Origin: JAHHLP01 sp041609895
GTDB lineage: Bacteria; Bacteroidota; Rhodothermia; Rhodothermales; JABDKH01
NCBI GenBank assembly: GCA_041609895.1
Contig: JBFIPX010000066.1
Coordinates: forward strand, 1 to 15,409
DNA: 15,409 nucleotides
Direction: 5' to 3'
Positions 1 through 6,863 of the stretch are shown here, in pieces (position 1 is the stretch's first letter; each line of letters opens with the position of its first letter). The position numbers were made by a program, and so were the translations under genes. Under the pieces are notes generated by a model, which was not told the origin of the DNA, did no database searches, and saw only the letters and a program-made list of their open reading frames with translations.

Positions 1-1063
1 AATGTATCAGCAGGTCTTTTGTAAGGAAAGAAGCGACTATCATCCGGACCCGGTTGTGCATCCAACCGATGTGCCATAGCTGTCGCATGCCGGCATCGAC
101 GATAGGGTAGCCGGTCTTACCACGTTGCCATCGCTCAAGGTGCGTGTCGTTGTCTGACCATGGAAACGCGCCAAAACGGTCGTTCAATGGTTTTTCGGTC
201 GTGTGCGGATAATGATAGATCAAATGATACGAGAATTCACGCCATCCAATCTCGCTCAGAAACGACCGCGCACCCTCATTGTCAGTATGTTCGTTCGACA
301 CCGCGTTCCAAATTTGTCGAGGGGAAATCTCTCCGTACCGCAAGTGCGGCGAGAGCATCGAGGTGCCGTCCAGGTCGGGTCGGTTTCGGTCCTCGTCATA
401 GGATGTGATTGCCTCGTCAACGAACCACGCTAGACGCTCGTGAGCGGCTGCCTCGCCCGGAGACCATCGCTCGCGAATGCCTTCAGCCCAGTCGATTTTG
501 GGCAACAACTTCAGTTCGTCTATGGCAAGACTATCCGGGAAGTCTGTCGACGCGTCGAAGTCTGGTTCGCCGAGAGGGGATGCAACCTCAACGACTGACT
601 TACACTTCTTCCAGAACGGAGTAAAGACGCGGTACGGGTTTCCCGCATTGGTGCGGACTTCGTCCGGGTCGTGCAGCAGCGCGGACTGAAAAGTCTTGAC
701 CTGTAGATCGGCATCGCGGAGCGCGGTCTCGATCTTCAAGTCTCGGGTGCGAAGGGCCGGCTCGTATCGCTGATTCCAGTAGACCCCTGTCGCGCCCGTG
801 TCTCTTGCTACTTTCAGAATCTCATCGAGGCTGTTTCCACGGCGAACTATAAGTGTGCTGTCTTTGCTCTCGAGATCGACCGCCAAGGAGGTAAGTGAGT
901 GGTGAAGCCACCAACGATGCGCACCTCCCGGAGCCCACTCGCCTTCCTCGTCAGGAGCCCAAACGATGAGGGGAATGACGGGACCGGCCTGCGCCGCATG
1001 GAACAGCGCGGGGTTATCTCGCAGACGGTAGTCATTGTGAAGCCACACGATTGTCGGAGCCAT
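1..1063 (-). CDS. phrB: Class I deoxyribodipyrimidine photolyase (3' end cut by window)
   Basis: FAD-dependent light-driven repair enzyme that splits cyclobutane pyrimidine dimers in DNA. 354 codons are visible from ATG at 1063; the C-terminus lies beyond the left edge. The N-terminal antenna (Rossmann-like) domain opens with IVWLHNDYRLRDNPAL (residues 5-20). The FAD-binding half has TSMLSP (234-239), the WREF motif (274-277) and the block KTGYPIVDAGMRQLW followed by WMHNRVRM (334-341), whose Asn matches the residue near FAD N5 in E. coli photolyase. The next Trp of the electron-transfer chain would fall just past the edge. The start is only 2 bp after the stop of the upstream Fe-S photolyase gene, so the two are almost certainly co-transcribed and translationally coupled. 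A DASH or plant-type cryptochrome is less likely from these motifs, but the exact substrate cannot be proven from a partial protein. Confidence 0.93.
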   Translation of the reverse strand, partial: MAPTIVWLHNDYRLRDNPALFHAAQAGPVIPLIVWAPDEEGEWAPGGAHRWWLHHSLTSLAVDLESKDSTLIVRRGNSLDEILKVARDTGATGVYWNQRYEPALRTRDLKIETALRDADLQVKTFQSALLHDPDEVRTNAGNPYRVFTPFWKKCKSVVEVASPLGEPDFDASTDFPDSLAIDELKLLPKIDWAEGIRERWSPGEAAAHERLAWFVDEAITSYDEDRNRPDLDGTSMLSPHLRYGEISPRQIWNAVSNEHTDNEGARSFLSEIGWREFSYHLIYHYPHTTEKPLNDRFGAFPWSDNDTHLERWQRGKTGYPIVDAGMRQLWHIGWMHNRVRMIVASFLTKDLLIH

Positions 1064-1065
1064 TA

Positions 1066-2610
1066 CTACAGTTTTCCCTCTCTAACCATTTCACGTACAT
1101 CATTCGCTCGTCTGGTGATTGCGGCCTTTTCTCCGCCGGACTTCCGATCGTAGTTACGCACCTGCAGGCGGGTGCGCCCGTTGCTGTTGAGGTAGGATTC
1201 GTGGCGCCTGATGAAGTCCCAGTACAGAGTAGTGAATGGGCAAGCCTTGCTGCCGGACGCCTCGTCCGGCTTGAAGCCGCAGCCTGAGCAGTAGTTGCTC
1301 ATTCGATTGATATATTTGCCAGATGCAATGTATGGCTTCGTCGCCACGTTACCGCCGTCTGCAAATTGCGACATACCTACCGTGTTGGGGAGCGTCACCC
1401 ATTCGACGGAGTCGATATAGAACGCCATGAACCAGTCGTGTACCGCTTTCGGGTCGGTACCGTACAGCAGGTTGAACAAGCCTGCGACCATGAGTCGCTG
1501 GATGTGGTGGGCATAAGCCGTCTTCCGGAGTTGCGAAACGACGTCCTGAAGGCACGCCATTTCCGTGTTGCCGCTCCAGAAAAGGTCCGGGAGTTCTTCA
1601 GAAGCACCGAAGAAGTTAGCGGACTCCATGTCGTTGGCAGTCAGCCAGTAGATGCCTCGCATAAATTCGCGCCATCCCAGCAGCTGGCGCACGAAACCTT
1701 CTACCGATTGGATGGGGGCGTCGCCACTCTCGTAGGATGCGACGGCAGCATCTACGACTTCGCGCGGGGAGAGGAGCTTCAGATTGATAGACGAAGACAG
1801 CAGGGAATGGTGGAGAAACGGGCGTTCGGTCCACATGGCATCCTGGGTGGGACCGAAGGACGGCAGATGTTCATCCACGAATCGCGCTAATGCCTCCTTC
1901 GCCCCCTCTGGAGTTACCGGCCATCTAAACGGCCCCGCGTCGCCGGGCAGATCAGGAAAGTGCTCGTCGAGCGCGGACGAGACGGAGCGGGTGATGTCGT
2001 CCGCTGTCTCCGGTGGAGGCTCCACTTCCGCCGGCCCATCTTTGCCAAAGGACTTCCGGTTCTCAGCGTCGAAATTCCACTCTCCTCCGGCGGGTTCGTC
2101 GCCGTCCATGAGGTAACCGGTCTTGCGCCGCATCATTCGGTAGAAATGCTCCATGACGAGTCCGGAGCGACCGTCCGCCCAATCGGCGAACTCGCTTCTC
2201 GTGCAGAAGAAGTGGTCGTCATCAAGTACGGAGCATTCGATGCCGGCTTCGTCGGCGATCCCGACTACCTGCTGTTCAAGAGCCTGGTTGCCCGGCTCCA
2301 GCATCAGCAGCGAATCTGGCGAGCGGTCGGTGATGGCTCGCCGTATCGCGGCAGGCAAGTCGTCGCAGGCAGCATCGTCATCGAACTCTTGGTACAGGAC
2401 AATGAACCCACGTTCTCGAAGGTCATTGCGAAAGTGCCGCATGGCCGACAGAAAAAGGGTGACCCGCTGCCTGTGGTTGGGGAATCGAAGGATTTCCGCT
2501 TTAACCTCGGCCATGACGAACACGTCTCGGTCGGGATCAGCAACTTCGAAGAGGCGGGAGTCGCGCGACAATTGATCGCCGAAGACGGGTATGAGATGCC
2601 GAGTGGACAA
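1066..2610 (-). CDS. Fe-S cluster cryptochrome/photolyase (FeS-BCP, prokaryotic (6-4) photolyase family)
   Basis: 514 residues, the normal full length of the COG3046 family, whose characterised members (Agrobacterium PhrB, Rhodobacter CryB) bind FAD, a lumazine antenna and a [4Fe-4S] cluster, and repair (6-4) photoproducts or act in light signalling. The N-terminus RHLIPVFGDQL (4-14) is typical of the family. Four cysteines at 353, 441, 444 and 457 (YCSGC and KACPF) match the known cluster ligands in spacing. The C-terminal stretch with NSNGRTRLQVRNYDRK (475-490) is also characteristic. The start is TTG at 2608-2610; an in-frame stop lies 9 bp upstream, so no earlier ATG is possible, and the family N-terminus begins right there. 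It sits between the dehydrogenase gene (114-bp gap) and the class I photolyase (2-bp gap). Whether it repairs DNA or signals cannot be told from sequence. Confidence 0.94.
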   Translation of the reverse strand: MSTRHLIPVFGDQLSRDSRLFEVADPDRDVFVMAEVKAEILRFPNHRQRVTLFLSAMRHFRNDLRERGFIVLYQEFDDDAACDDLPAAIRRAITDRSPDSLLMLEPGNQALEQQVVGIADEAGIECSVLDDDHFFCTRSEFADWADGRSGLVMEHFYRMMRRKTGYLMDGDEPAGGEWNFDAENRKSFGKDGPAEVEPPPETADDITRSVSSALDEHFPDLPGDAGPFRWPVTPEGAKEALARFVDEHLPSFGPTQDAMWTERPFLHHSLLSSSINLKLLSPREVVDAAVASYESGDAPIQSVEGFVRQLLGWREFMRGIYWLTANDMESANFFGASEELPDLFWSGNTEMACLQDVVSQLRKTAYAHHIQRLMVAGLFNLLYGTDPKAVHDWFMAFYIDSVEWVTLPNTVGMSQFADGGNVATKPYIASGKYINRMSNYCSGCGFKPDEASGSKACPFTTLYWDFIRRHESYLNSNGRTRLQVRNYDRKSGGEKAAITRRANDVREMVREGKL

Positions 2611-2724
2611 AGGAATCTAAATGTCTGGAGCTCCGGCGTGTGTGAACACGTGAGTCCCACAATGTAGTTGGTTGATCGTTGTATTGTCCGCGCGCAAACG
2701 ACGCTGGTTGTGGCGAGTACTAGA

Positions 2725-3459
2725 CTAGCGTGGACGTACCGAGCCGAGACCGCCGTCCACCCCCAGAACCTGTCCAGTCACCCAGCTATTTGCCGGGTCG
2801 AGCAGCCAGCAAATGGCCGACGCGACGTCTTCAGGTTCGCCGAGACGACCGAGCGCATGCATGGCTACCGACGCCTTCTTAGCGGCTTCGTTGCCCGTTA
2901 TGGATTCGGCGAGGGGCGTTCGCGTGAGGCCCGGGGCAACGCAGTTGACCCGGATGCCGCGATTCGCGTAAGTAGCTGCGGCCGCCCTCGCGAGACCGGT
3001 GATTCCGGCTTTCGCGGCGGCAATGGCTTCGTGGTTGGCAAGTCCTGTCAATGCAACAGCGGAAGAGCACAGAACGATCGAACCACCGTCCGTCATCATT
3101 GCACGAGCCCCGGCTTTGACTGTGTTGAATGCTGTCTTGAGATTGATGGAGATGGTGTGATCGAATTCGTCCTCCGACGTCAGGTGAGCCGGCTTGAGGA
3201 GGATCGTCCCGGCGCAGTTGACGATACCGTCGAGGCGGCCGAAGGACTCCGTTGTCGATTTGACGATGTCGTTGACGTCGCTGTAGTCCGATGCGTCTAT
3301 GGCTTGATATTTGGCATCGAGCTCCCCGGCTAGTTTCGCTAGACGGTCTTCCGTGCGCGCACCGAGCATCAGGTTGGAGGATTCGGAGAGGCGTCTTGCT
3401 ACGGCAGACCCGATGCCGCCTGTGGCGCCGATTACTACGAATGTTGGACGATCATTCAT
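2725..3459 (-). CDS. Short-chain dehydrogenase/reductase lacking the catalytic tyrosine
   Basis: 244 residues, standard length for a classical SDR with a Rossmann NAD(P)-binding fold. The cofactor glycine motif GATGGIG is at 11-17, NCAG at 81-84, the catalytic Asn at 106, and the conserved PG after the sixth strand in VNCVAPGL (171-178). The active-site Ser is 133 and the Lys is 150, but the position 13 after Ser and 4 before Lys, normally Tyr, is Ile146 in NHEAIAAAK. The fold is intact while the usual proton donor is missing, so the enzyme may use another residue (His143 is near), bind cofactor without catalysis, or serve a special reaction. Start ATG at 3459; no clear Shine-Dalgarno. It is the first gene after the FAS1 terminator and precedes the two photolyase genes, suggesting a role in the same light or stress response. 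Substrate unknown. Confidence 0.9.
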   Translation of the reverse strand: MNDRPTFVVIGATGGIGSAVARRLSESSNLMLGARTEDRLAKLAGELDAKYQAIDASDYSDVNDIVKSTTESFGRLDGIVNCAGTILLKPAHLTSEDEFDHTISINLKTAFNTVKAGARAMMTDGGSIVLCSSAVALTGLANHEAIAAAKAGITGLARAAAATYANRGIRVNCVAPGLTRTPLAESITGNEAAKKASVAMHALGRLGEPEDVASAICWLLDPANSWVTGQVLGVDGGLGSVRPR

Positions 3460-3497
3460 TGAACCAGGGGAGATGTACTGGAAAGATTCCGTAGGAC

Positions 3498-3531
3498 AAA
3501 AAAGGGGACGGGAGACAAACTCCCGCCCCCT
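3498..3531 (-). terminator. Rho-independent terminator after the FAS1 gene
   Basis: Read on the minus strand, a GC-rich stem (3530-3520 pairing with 3514-3504, one bulged base at 3508, loop of about five bases) is followed directly by six T residues (3503-3498). It begins about 19 bp after the stop codon of the FAS1 gene. This is a textbook intrinsic terminator and should separate the FAS1 transcript from the dehydrogenase-photolyase genes, unless readthrough is allowed. Confidence 0.9.
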
Positions 3532-3549
3532 CTTCTACGGCTGAAGCCG

Positions 3550-4068
3550 CTACTCAGTCGGAGGCAGCAAAACGGCGTCGATAATATGGATAATTCCGTT
3601 TGCAGCTTCGACATCAACTGTGGTCACCTGCGCACCATTGATGAAGACGTTTCCATCTTCGACGCTGATGGCAACTTCCTGACCCTGGACGGTCTTGGCC
3701 GACGTGAGATTCACCACCTGCTCAGACGTTACACGACCTTCCACTACGTGATAGGTGAGGATGCCAGCAAGTGTGCTCTTGTTCTCGGGCTTTAGCAGCT
3801 CCGCGACGGTGCCCTCCGGCAGAGCGGCGAAGGCGTCGTCGGTGGGTGCGAAGACCGTGAACGGTCCTCCTTCATCCAGGACTGTCGCCAAGTCGGCCGC
3901 CTCTACTGCGGCTACGAGCGTGGTGAAACCTGCTTCCTGAGCTGTCTCAAGGATGCTCGGAAGAGGATCGGGGTCCGACGCCGAGTCGGAGTCGCATCCG
4001 GCGAGGACTGGAGTGGTGACGAGGAGCGCGAAAGTTGCAATTGTCGAAATAAATGATCTGGCTTTCAT
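3550..4068 (-). CDS. FAS1 (fasciclin) domain lipoprotein
   Basis: 172 residues. A lipoprotein signal peptide has basic MKAR, a hydrophobic core, and the lipobox VLAGC with the lipidated Cys at 25. The acidic-serine tail right after it (CDSDSASD) resembles the surface-export signal described for Bacteroidota lipoproteins; that is inference. A single FAS1 domain follows at about 36-170, with the conserved H1 block FTVFAPTDDAFAALP, the YHVVEG motif and the closing NGIIHIIDAVLLPP block. FAS1 domains act in adhesion or protein-protein contact at the cell surface. The start ATG at 4068 leaves a leader of roughly 150-200 nt that contains a foldable element (4128-4220). The gene is divergent from the cobalamin-binding regulator and shares with it the region with 9-bp repeats, so control by that regulator is plausible. 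Its own terminator lies 19 bp downstream. Confidence 0.92.
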   Translation of the reverse strand: MKARSFISTIATFALLVTTPVLAGCDSDSASDPDPLPSILETAQEAGFTTLVAAVEAADLATVLDEGGPFTVFAPTDDAFAALPEGTVAELLKPENKSTLAGILTYHVVEGRVTSEQVVNLTSAKTVQGQEVAISVEDGNVFINGAQVTTVDVEAANGIIHIIDAVLLPPTE

Positions 4069-4127
4069 GATTCTATGCGGTGTTTAGGGGTTGAGTTTGT
4101 TGTCAGTTTGTTGGAGCATTTTGCTGA

Positions 4128-4220
4128 TGAAGACGGCCCGGCAGGTGCTCCACGCCTGCCGGGTCCCGGAGCCGGGTCGCCTGGTGAGGATGTCATTCTC
4201 ATCGGCCCCGGTTGTCTTCA
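4128..4220 (-). promoter_or_regulatory. Possible structured leader RNA of the FAS1 gene
   Basis: On the minus strand, TGAAGAC (4220-4214) can pair with GTCTTCA (4134-4128), closing a 93-nt unit. Inside are three hairpins: a near-palindrome at about 4192-4208, a short CCCG/CGGG hairpin at about 4162-4174, and a perfect 9-bp stem, CCCGGCAGG with CCTGCCGGG (4163-4155 with 4145-4137). It lies 60-150 bp upstream of the FAS1 start codon. No T-run follows, so it is not an intrinsic terminator, and I do not recognise a known riboswitch consensus. The same pairing exists on the plus strand, so strand is assigned only from position. Confidence 0.4.
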
Positions 4221-4270
4221 CCAGTATTAGAATGAACGCGCCATATCTGGCTTTCTATTTCTGATTCGAT

Positions 4271-4324
4271 CGTTACGAACATTCAAATCATTCATAACGT
4301 TCAATTCGTTCACAACGATAAGTA
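4271..4324. repeat. Five tandem 9-bp direct repeats, probable operator
   Basis: Five back-to-back 9-mers are visible: cgttacgaa, cattcaaat, cattcataa, cgttcaatt and cgttcacaa (4271-4315), with the core C[A/G]TTCA in four of them. A sixth, degenerate unit (cgataagta) ends at 4324. The spacing is exactly 9 bp throughout. The array lies about 110 bp upstream of the regulator gene and about 200 bp upstream of the divergent FAS1 gene. Direct repeats are the known binding mode of MerR-like proteins that bind head to tail (CarH, and BldC in Streptomyces). This makes it a strong candidate operator for the adjacent regulator and possibly for both divergent promoters. Confidence 0.7.
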
Positions 4325-4360
4325 TTAATCCAATTCTTGTCAATAGTTCCCTCAAAAAAA

Positions 4361-4375
4361 CTTTTTGGCAAAAAG
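4361..4375. promoter_or_regulatory. 15-bp palindrome upstream of the regulator gene
   Basis: CTTTTTG, a central G, then CAAAAAG form a perfect inverted repeat 52 bp upstream of the regulator start codon, in an AT-rich stretch where the promoter would be expected. It could be a dyad operator or a weak hairpin. There is no T-run typical of a terminator. Low-complexity sequence makes a chance occurrence possible. Confidence 0.3.
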
Positions 4376-4427
4376 ATTTTGACCCCAAAGCACAGTTAAT
4401 CGTATATTTCCATCCGCAATCGACAAG

Positions 4428-5333
4428 ATGAACATTATGGACGATTTAAACGGACAGTCGTTTTCGCCGAAAGAGTTGGCCGCAATAGTGGGCGTCAGCC
4501 AATCTTCGATAAAGCGTTGGGTGGACGCCGGCCATATCCCTGTAACCCGGACGGCGGGAGGCCATCGAAGAATTTCTCGCAACGCGGCGATTCACTTCAT
4601 CCGATCCAAAAAGATGCGGATCGTACGACCCGATCTGATCGGCATCCCGGACCTTAACGATGTGAGTCGACCGATCGAATCGGGAAGATTGTCAGGCGAG
4701 TTTCTTCACGGCCTCATGCTCTCCGGCAAAACGGAGCAAGTGCGAAGAGCCGTCACGGCCGCTTTCCTGGCCGGTGCTCCTGTTGGGGAGTTGTTCGATG
4801 AGGCGATTACGGATGCGCTCGCCCGGATAGGAGAAATATGGAAGACGGATCAGCGGGGCGTATCAATAGAGCATGGTGCAACAAGCATAATTATAGAGGT
4901 CATTAGTCACATAACGGCCCTTATGGGGCCGCCGGACGACGGTGCACCGCTAGCGGTGGGCGGAGCTCCTCAGAATGACCCGCACATCATTCCGAGCCAG
5001 ATGGTTTCTACGACGCTGGTGGACTCCGGATGGAGAACGATAAACATGGGGCCGAACACGCCCGTCCATGCCATTTCGGATGCGGTAGATATGTACCACC
5101 CGGACCTGGTTTGGCTTGCCGTCAAGTCGCGCCTTCAAGGCCGTGAACTGGCCGATCTGGCCAAGCTCGCTGATGAGCTGCTTCAGGAGAGAATAGTCGT
5201 GCTGGTTGGTGGCCGGGAGGTGGAGCGCACGCGCGACGAATGGCCGGACGACGTCAAGATGCTGTTTTCGATGACGGATCTGCACCGGTACGCGGAGTCA
5301 GCTGCCGAAGAACGCCGCGGCCAACTCGCCTAG
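4428..5333 (+). CDS. CarH/LitR-like cobalamin-binding transcriptional regulator (probable photoreceptor)
   Basis: 301 residues in three parts. An N-terminal MerR/BldC-type winged-helix domain (about 11-60) has the helix-turn-helix SPKELAAIVGVSQSSIKRW and the wing TAGGHRRIS. A helical bundle (about 88-166) carries W138 and E148-H149 with exactly nine residues between, the W-x9-E-H signature of adenosylcobalamin photoreceptors. A B12-binding Rossmann domain (about 173-290) has D184-x-H186 as the probable lower axial ligand (DPHIIP, where the family usually has a Gly) and the GG pair at 261-262. In the family, adenosylcobalamin holds the protein as a DNA-bound repressor and light breaks it. Position 139 is Lys, whereas Thermus CarH has a His there that captures cobalt after photolysis, so the light-state chemistry may differ. 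Start ATG at 4428; an ATG at 4437 is an alternative. Divergent from the FAS1 gene across the 9-bp repeats, and convergent with the protease gene, their stop codons overlapping in CTAG. Confidence 0.9.
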   Translation: MNIMDDLNGQSFSPKELAAIVGVSQSSIKRWVDAGHIPVTRTAGGHRRISRNAAIHFIRSKKMRIVRPDLIGIPDLNDVSRPIESGRLSGEFLHGLMLSGKTEQVRRAVTAAFLAGAPVGELFDEAITDALARIGEIWKTDQRGVSIEHGATSIIIEVISHITALMGPPDDGAPLAVGGAPQNDPHIIPSQMVSTTLVDSGWRTINMGPNTPVHAISDAVDMYHPDLVWLAVKSRLQGRELADLAKLADELLQERIVVLVGGREVERTRDEWPDDVKMLFSMTDLHRYAESAAEERRGQLA

Positions 5334-6859
5334 GAAGCGTTCTTCAGCACTGTCGCAAGCGCTTCGTGTGCATCTACGGCCTTGCCCACCATGTGGCTGT
5401 CTTCCACCTCCTGACCGGTATCCACCAGGACCTGGTAAGCCTCGTCGGCCGTGAGCGACGGGTTTAGTGAGCGCATGACACCCACAAGGCCCGCGACCAG
5501 CGGGGTTGCCATTGATGTGCCGCTCTTGGCTCCGTAGCCTCCATCTGGAACGAGCGACATGATATCCACTCCCGGTGCCGCAATCGGCCTCTTGAGAGCC
5601 GTATTCGTATTTGAGAACTTGGCCTTTCGCAGGCCCGAATCGATCGCCGAGACCGCTATGACCCCTTCGATGTTGGCGGGCATATGGAAGGCGCCATTCT
5701 GGTTCGAATTGCCGGCGGCAGCGAGTACAATCACATCACGTTCGAGTGCAAACTCGACCGCATCACGGATGACTCGCGGCGGACGCGGGGAGTAATCTCC
5801 AAGTGACATCGAGATGACGTCCGCGCCGTCGGTCGTTGCATCAATGATCGCCTGCGCGATGGACTCGATGGTACCCATCCCGCTCGACGAAAGGGCGCGG
5901 TAAGACGTCACGTCCACAAACTGTCCCTCCCAGTTCAGAGATGCTACTCCTAATCCATTATTGGTGGCCGCGCCCGCGATCCCCGCGCAGTGCGTACCGT
6001 GTCCGTGCGCGTCGTCGGGCGCCGGACTGGCGAGGAACGTCCCACGAATGTCCTCGTGCCGCGCGTCTACTCCAGTATCCAGAATGGCGACGACCCCCTT
6101 TCGTACGGCCTGCTGCTTTGAGAGCAGTTCGTGCGCCTGGGTGATTTTTGCTGCTTCAAGCGCCCATTGTGAATCAGCCAGCGGATCGTTTGCAATGACC
6201 TTCCAGGGAGCATTTGCACCCTGATCGCGCGCGGCCTCGACCGGGGGCAGAAGTCCAACGGATCTATTGGTCTCAACGAAGTCAACATTTTCTGAATCCG
6301 CAAGCAGTGCGTCGCGCAGTTTCTTCAACAGCTCGATCGCAATCTTGCCCGGCTTCCACACCAGGTAGACCTGCGCGAGGTCTGCGTCGTCGGCCAAAGT
6401 CACCGACGGAAAGGCTCGCTCGAAGCTCGCCCCGTGTTGTTCGAGGATGCTGCGGATCTCCTCGATATCATCGTCTTCGCCGAGTTCAACAAGGAGTGCT
6501 GCGTCCGTAGTCGCCTCCGCGATCTCATCGTCAGGGTTGGTAAATGTCGCTATTCCACGGCCCAGCCCACCCGCGACGAGTGCCGCAACGCCGATGACGA
6601 ATACCGGAAGAGCGGGTCGCCTGTTTGCAATGAGAATTCCCGCACCGACCAGAAACGCGATCCCAAAATCGAAAGACATGCCGCCCAATGTATTCAAAAG
6701 CCCGGCCGCTGAGAACATCCGGATCAGGACCGCGATGCCTCCCATGGCCAACCCGGCCAGAGCGACCAGCGGCCTGCGCTGCTCTCGGGTGGCTTCCCAT
6801 GCGATCAAGCCGACACCGGCCGTCGCAATCAGAAGGGATGCGGATAACGGAAAGTGCAT
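5330..6859 (-). CDS. Membrane-anchored subtilisin-like (S8) serine protease
   Basis: 509 residues. Four hydrophobic segments (about 4-20, 31-47, 63-78, 84-104) are followed by an I9-like propeptide region (about 119-204, ending in ENVDFVETN) and an S8 catalytic domain (about 225-505). The catalytic triad is complete: Asp261 in AILDTGVD, His287 in HGHGTHCAG, Ser449 in SGTSMATP; Asn384 in AAAGNSN fits the oxyanion hole. Positive loops (REQRR and NRR) point to the cytoplasm, which puts the protease domain on the periplasmic side. Most S8 enzymes have a cleavable signal peptide, so a four-helix anchor is less common. Start ATG at 6859, 4 bp after the stop of the small upstream gene, so the two form an operon. 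Its stop overlaps that of the convergent regulator gene. Substrate unknown. Confidence 0.93.
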   Translation of the reverse strand: MHFPLSASLLIATAGVGLIAWEATREQRRPLVALAGLAMGGIAVLIRMFSAAGLLNTLGGMSFDFGIAFLVGAGILIANRRPALPVFVIGVAALVAGGLGRGIATFTNPDDEIAEATTDAALLVELGEDDDIEEIRSILEQHGASFERAFPSVTLADDADLAQVYLVWKPGKIAIELLKKLRDALLADSENVDFVETNRSVGLLPPVEAARDQGANAPWKVIANDPLADSQWALEAAKITQAHELLSKQQAVRKGVVAILDTGVDARHEDIRGTFLASPAPDDAHGHGTHCAGIAGAATNNGLGVASLNWEGQFVDVTSYRALSSSGMGTIESIAQAIIDATTDGADVISMSLGDYSPRPPRVIRDAVEFALERDVIVLAAAGNSNQNGAFHMPANIEGVIAVSAIDSGLRKAKFSNTNTALKRPIAAPGVDIMSLVPDGGYGAKSGTSMATPLVAGLVGVMRSLNPSLTADEAYQVLVDTGQEVEDSHMVGKAVDAHEALATVLKNAS

Positions 6860-6863
6860 GATC

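Noticed and set aside
1960..2667. Long plus-strand open frame (235 codons) over the Fe-S photolyase gene
   Set aside because: It is antisense to a gene with clear family motifs and all four cluster cysteines, and its translation shows no recognisable domain.
4128..4220. tRNA-like cloverleaf with a 7-bp closing stem
   Set aside because: There is no T-loop GTTCGA-type sequence, no proper anticodon arm and no conserved D-loop bases on either strand.
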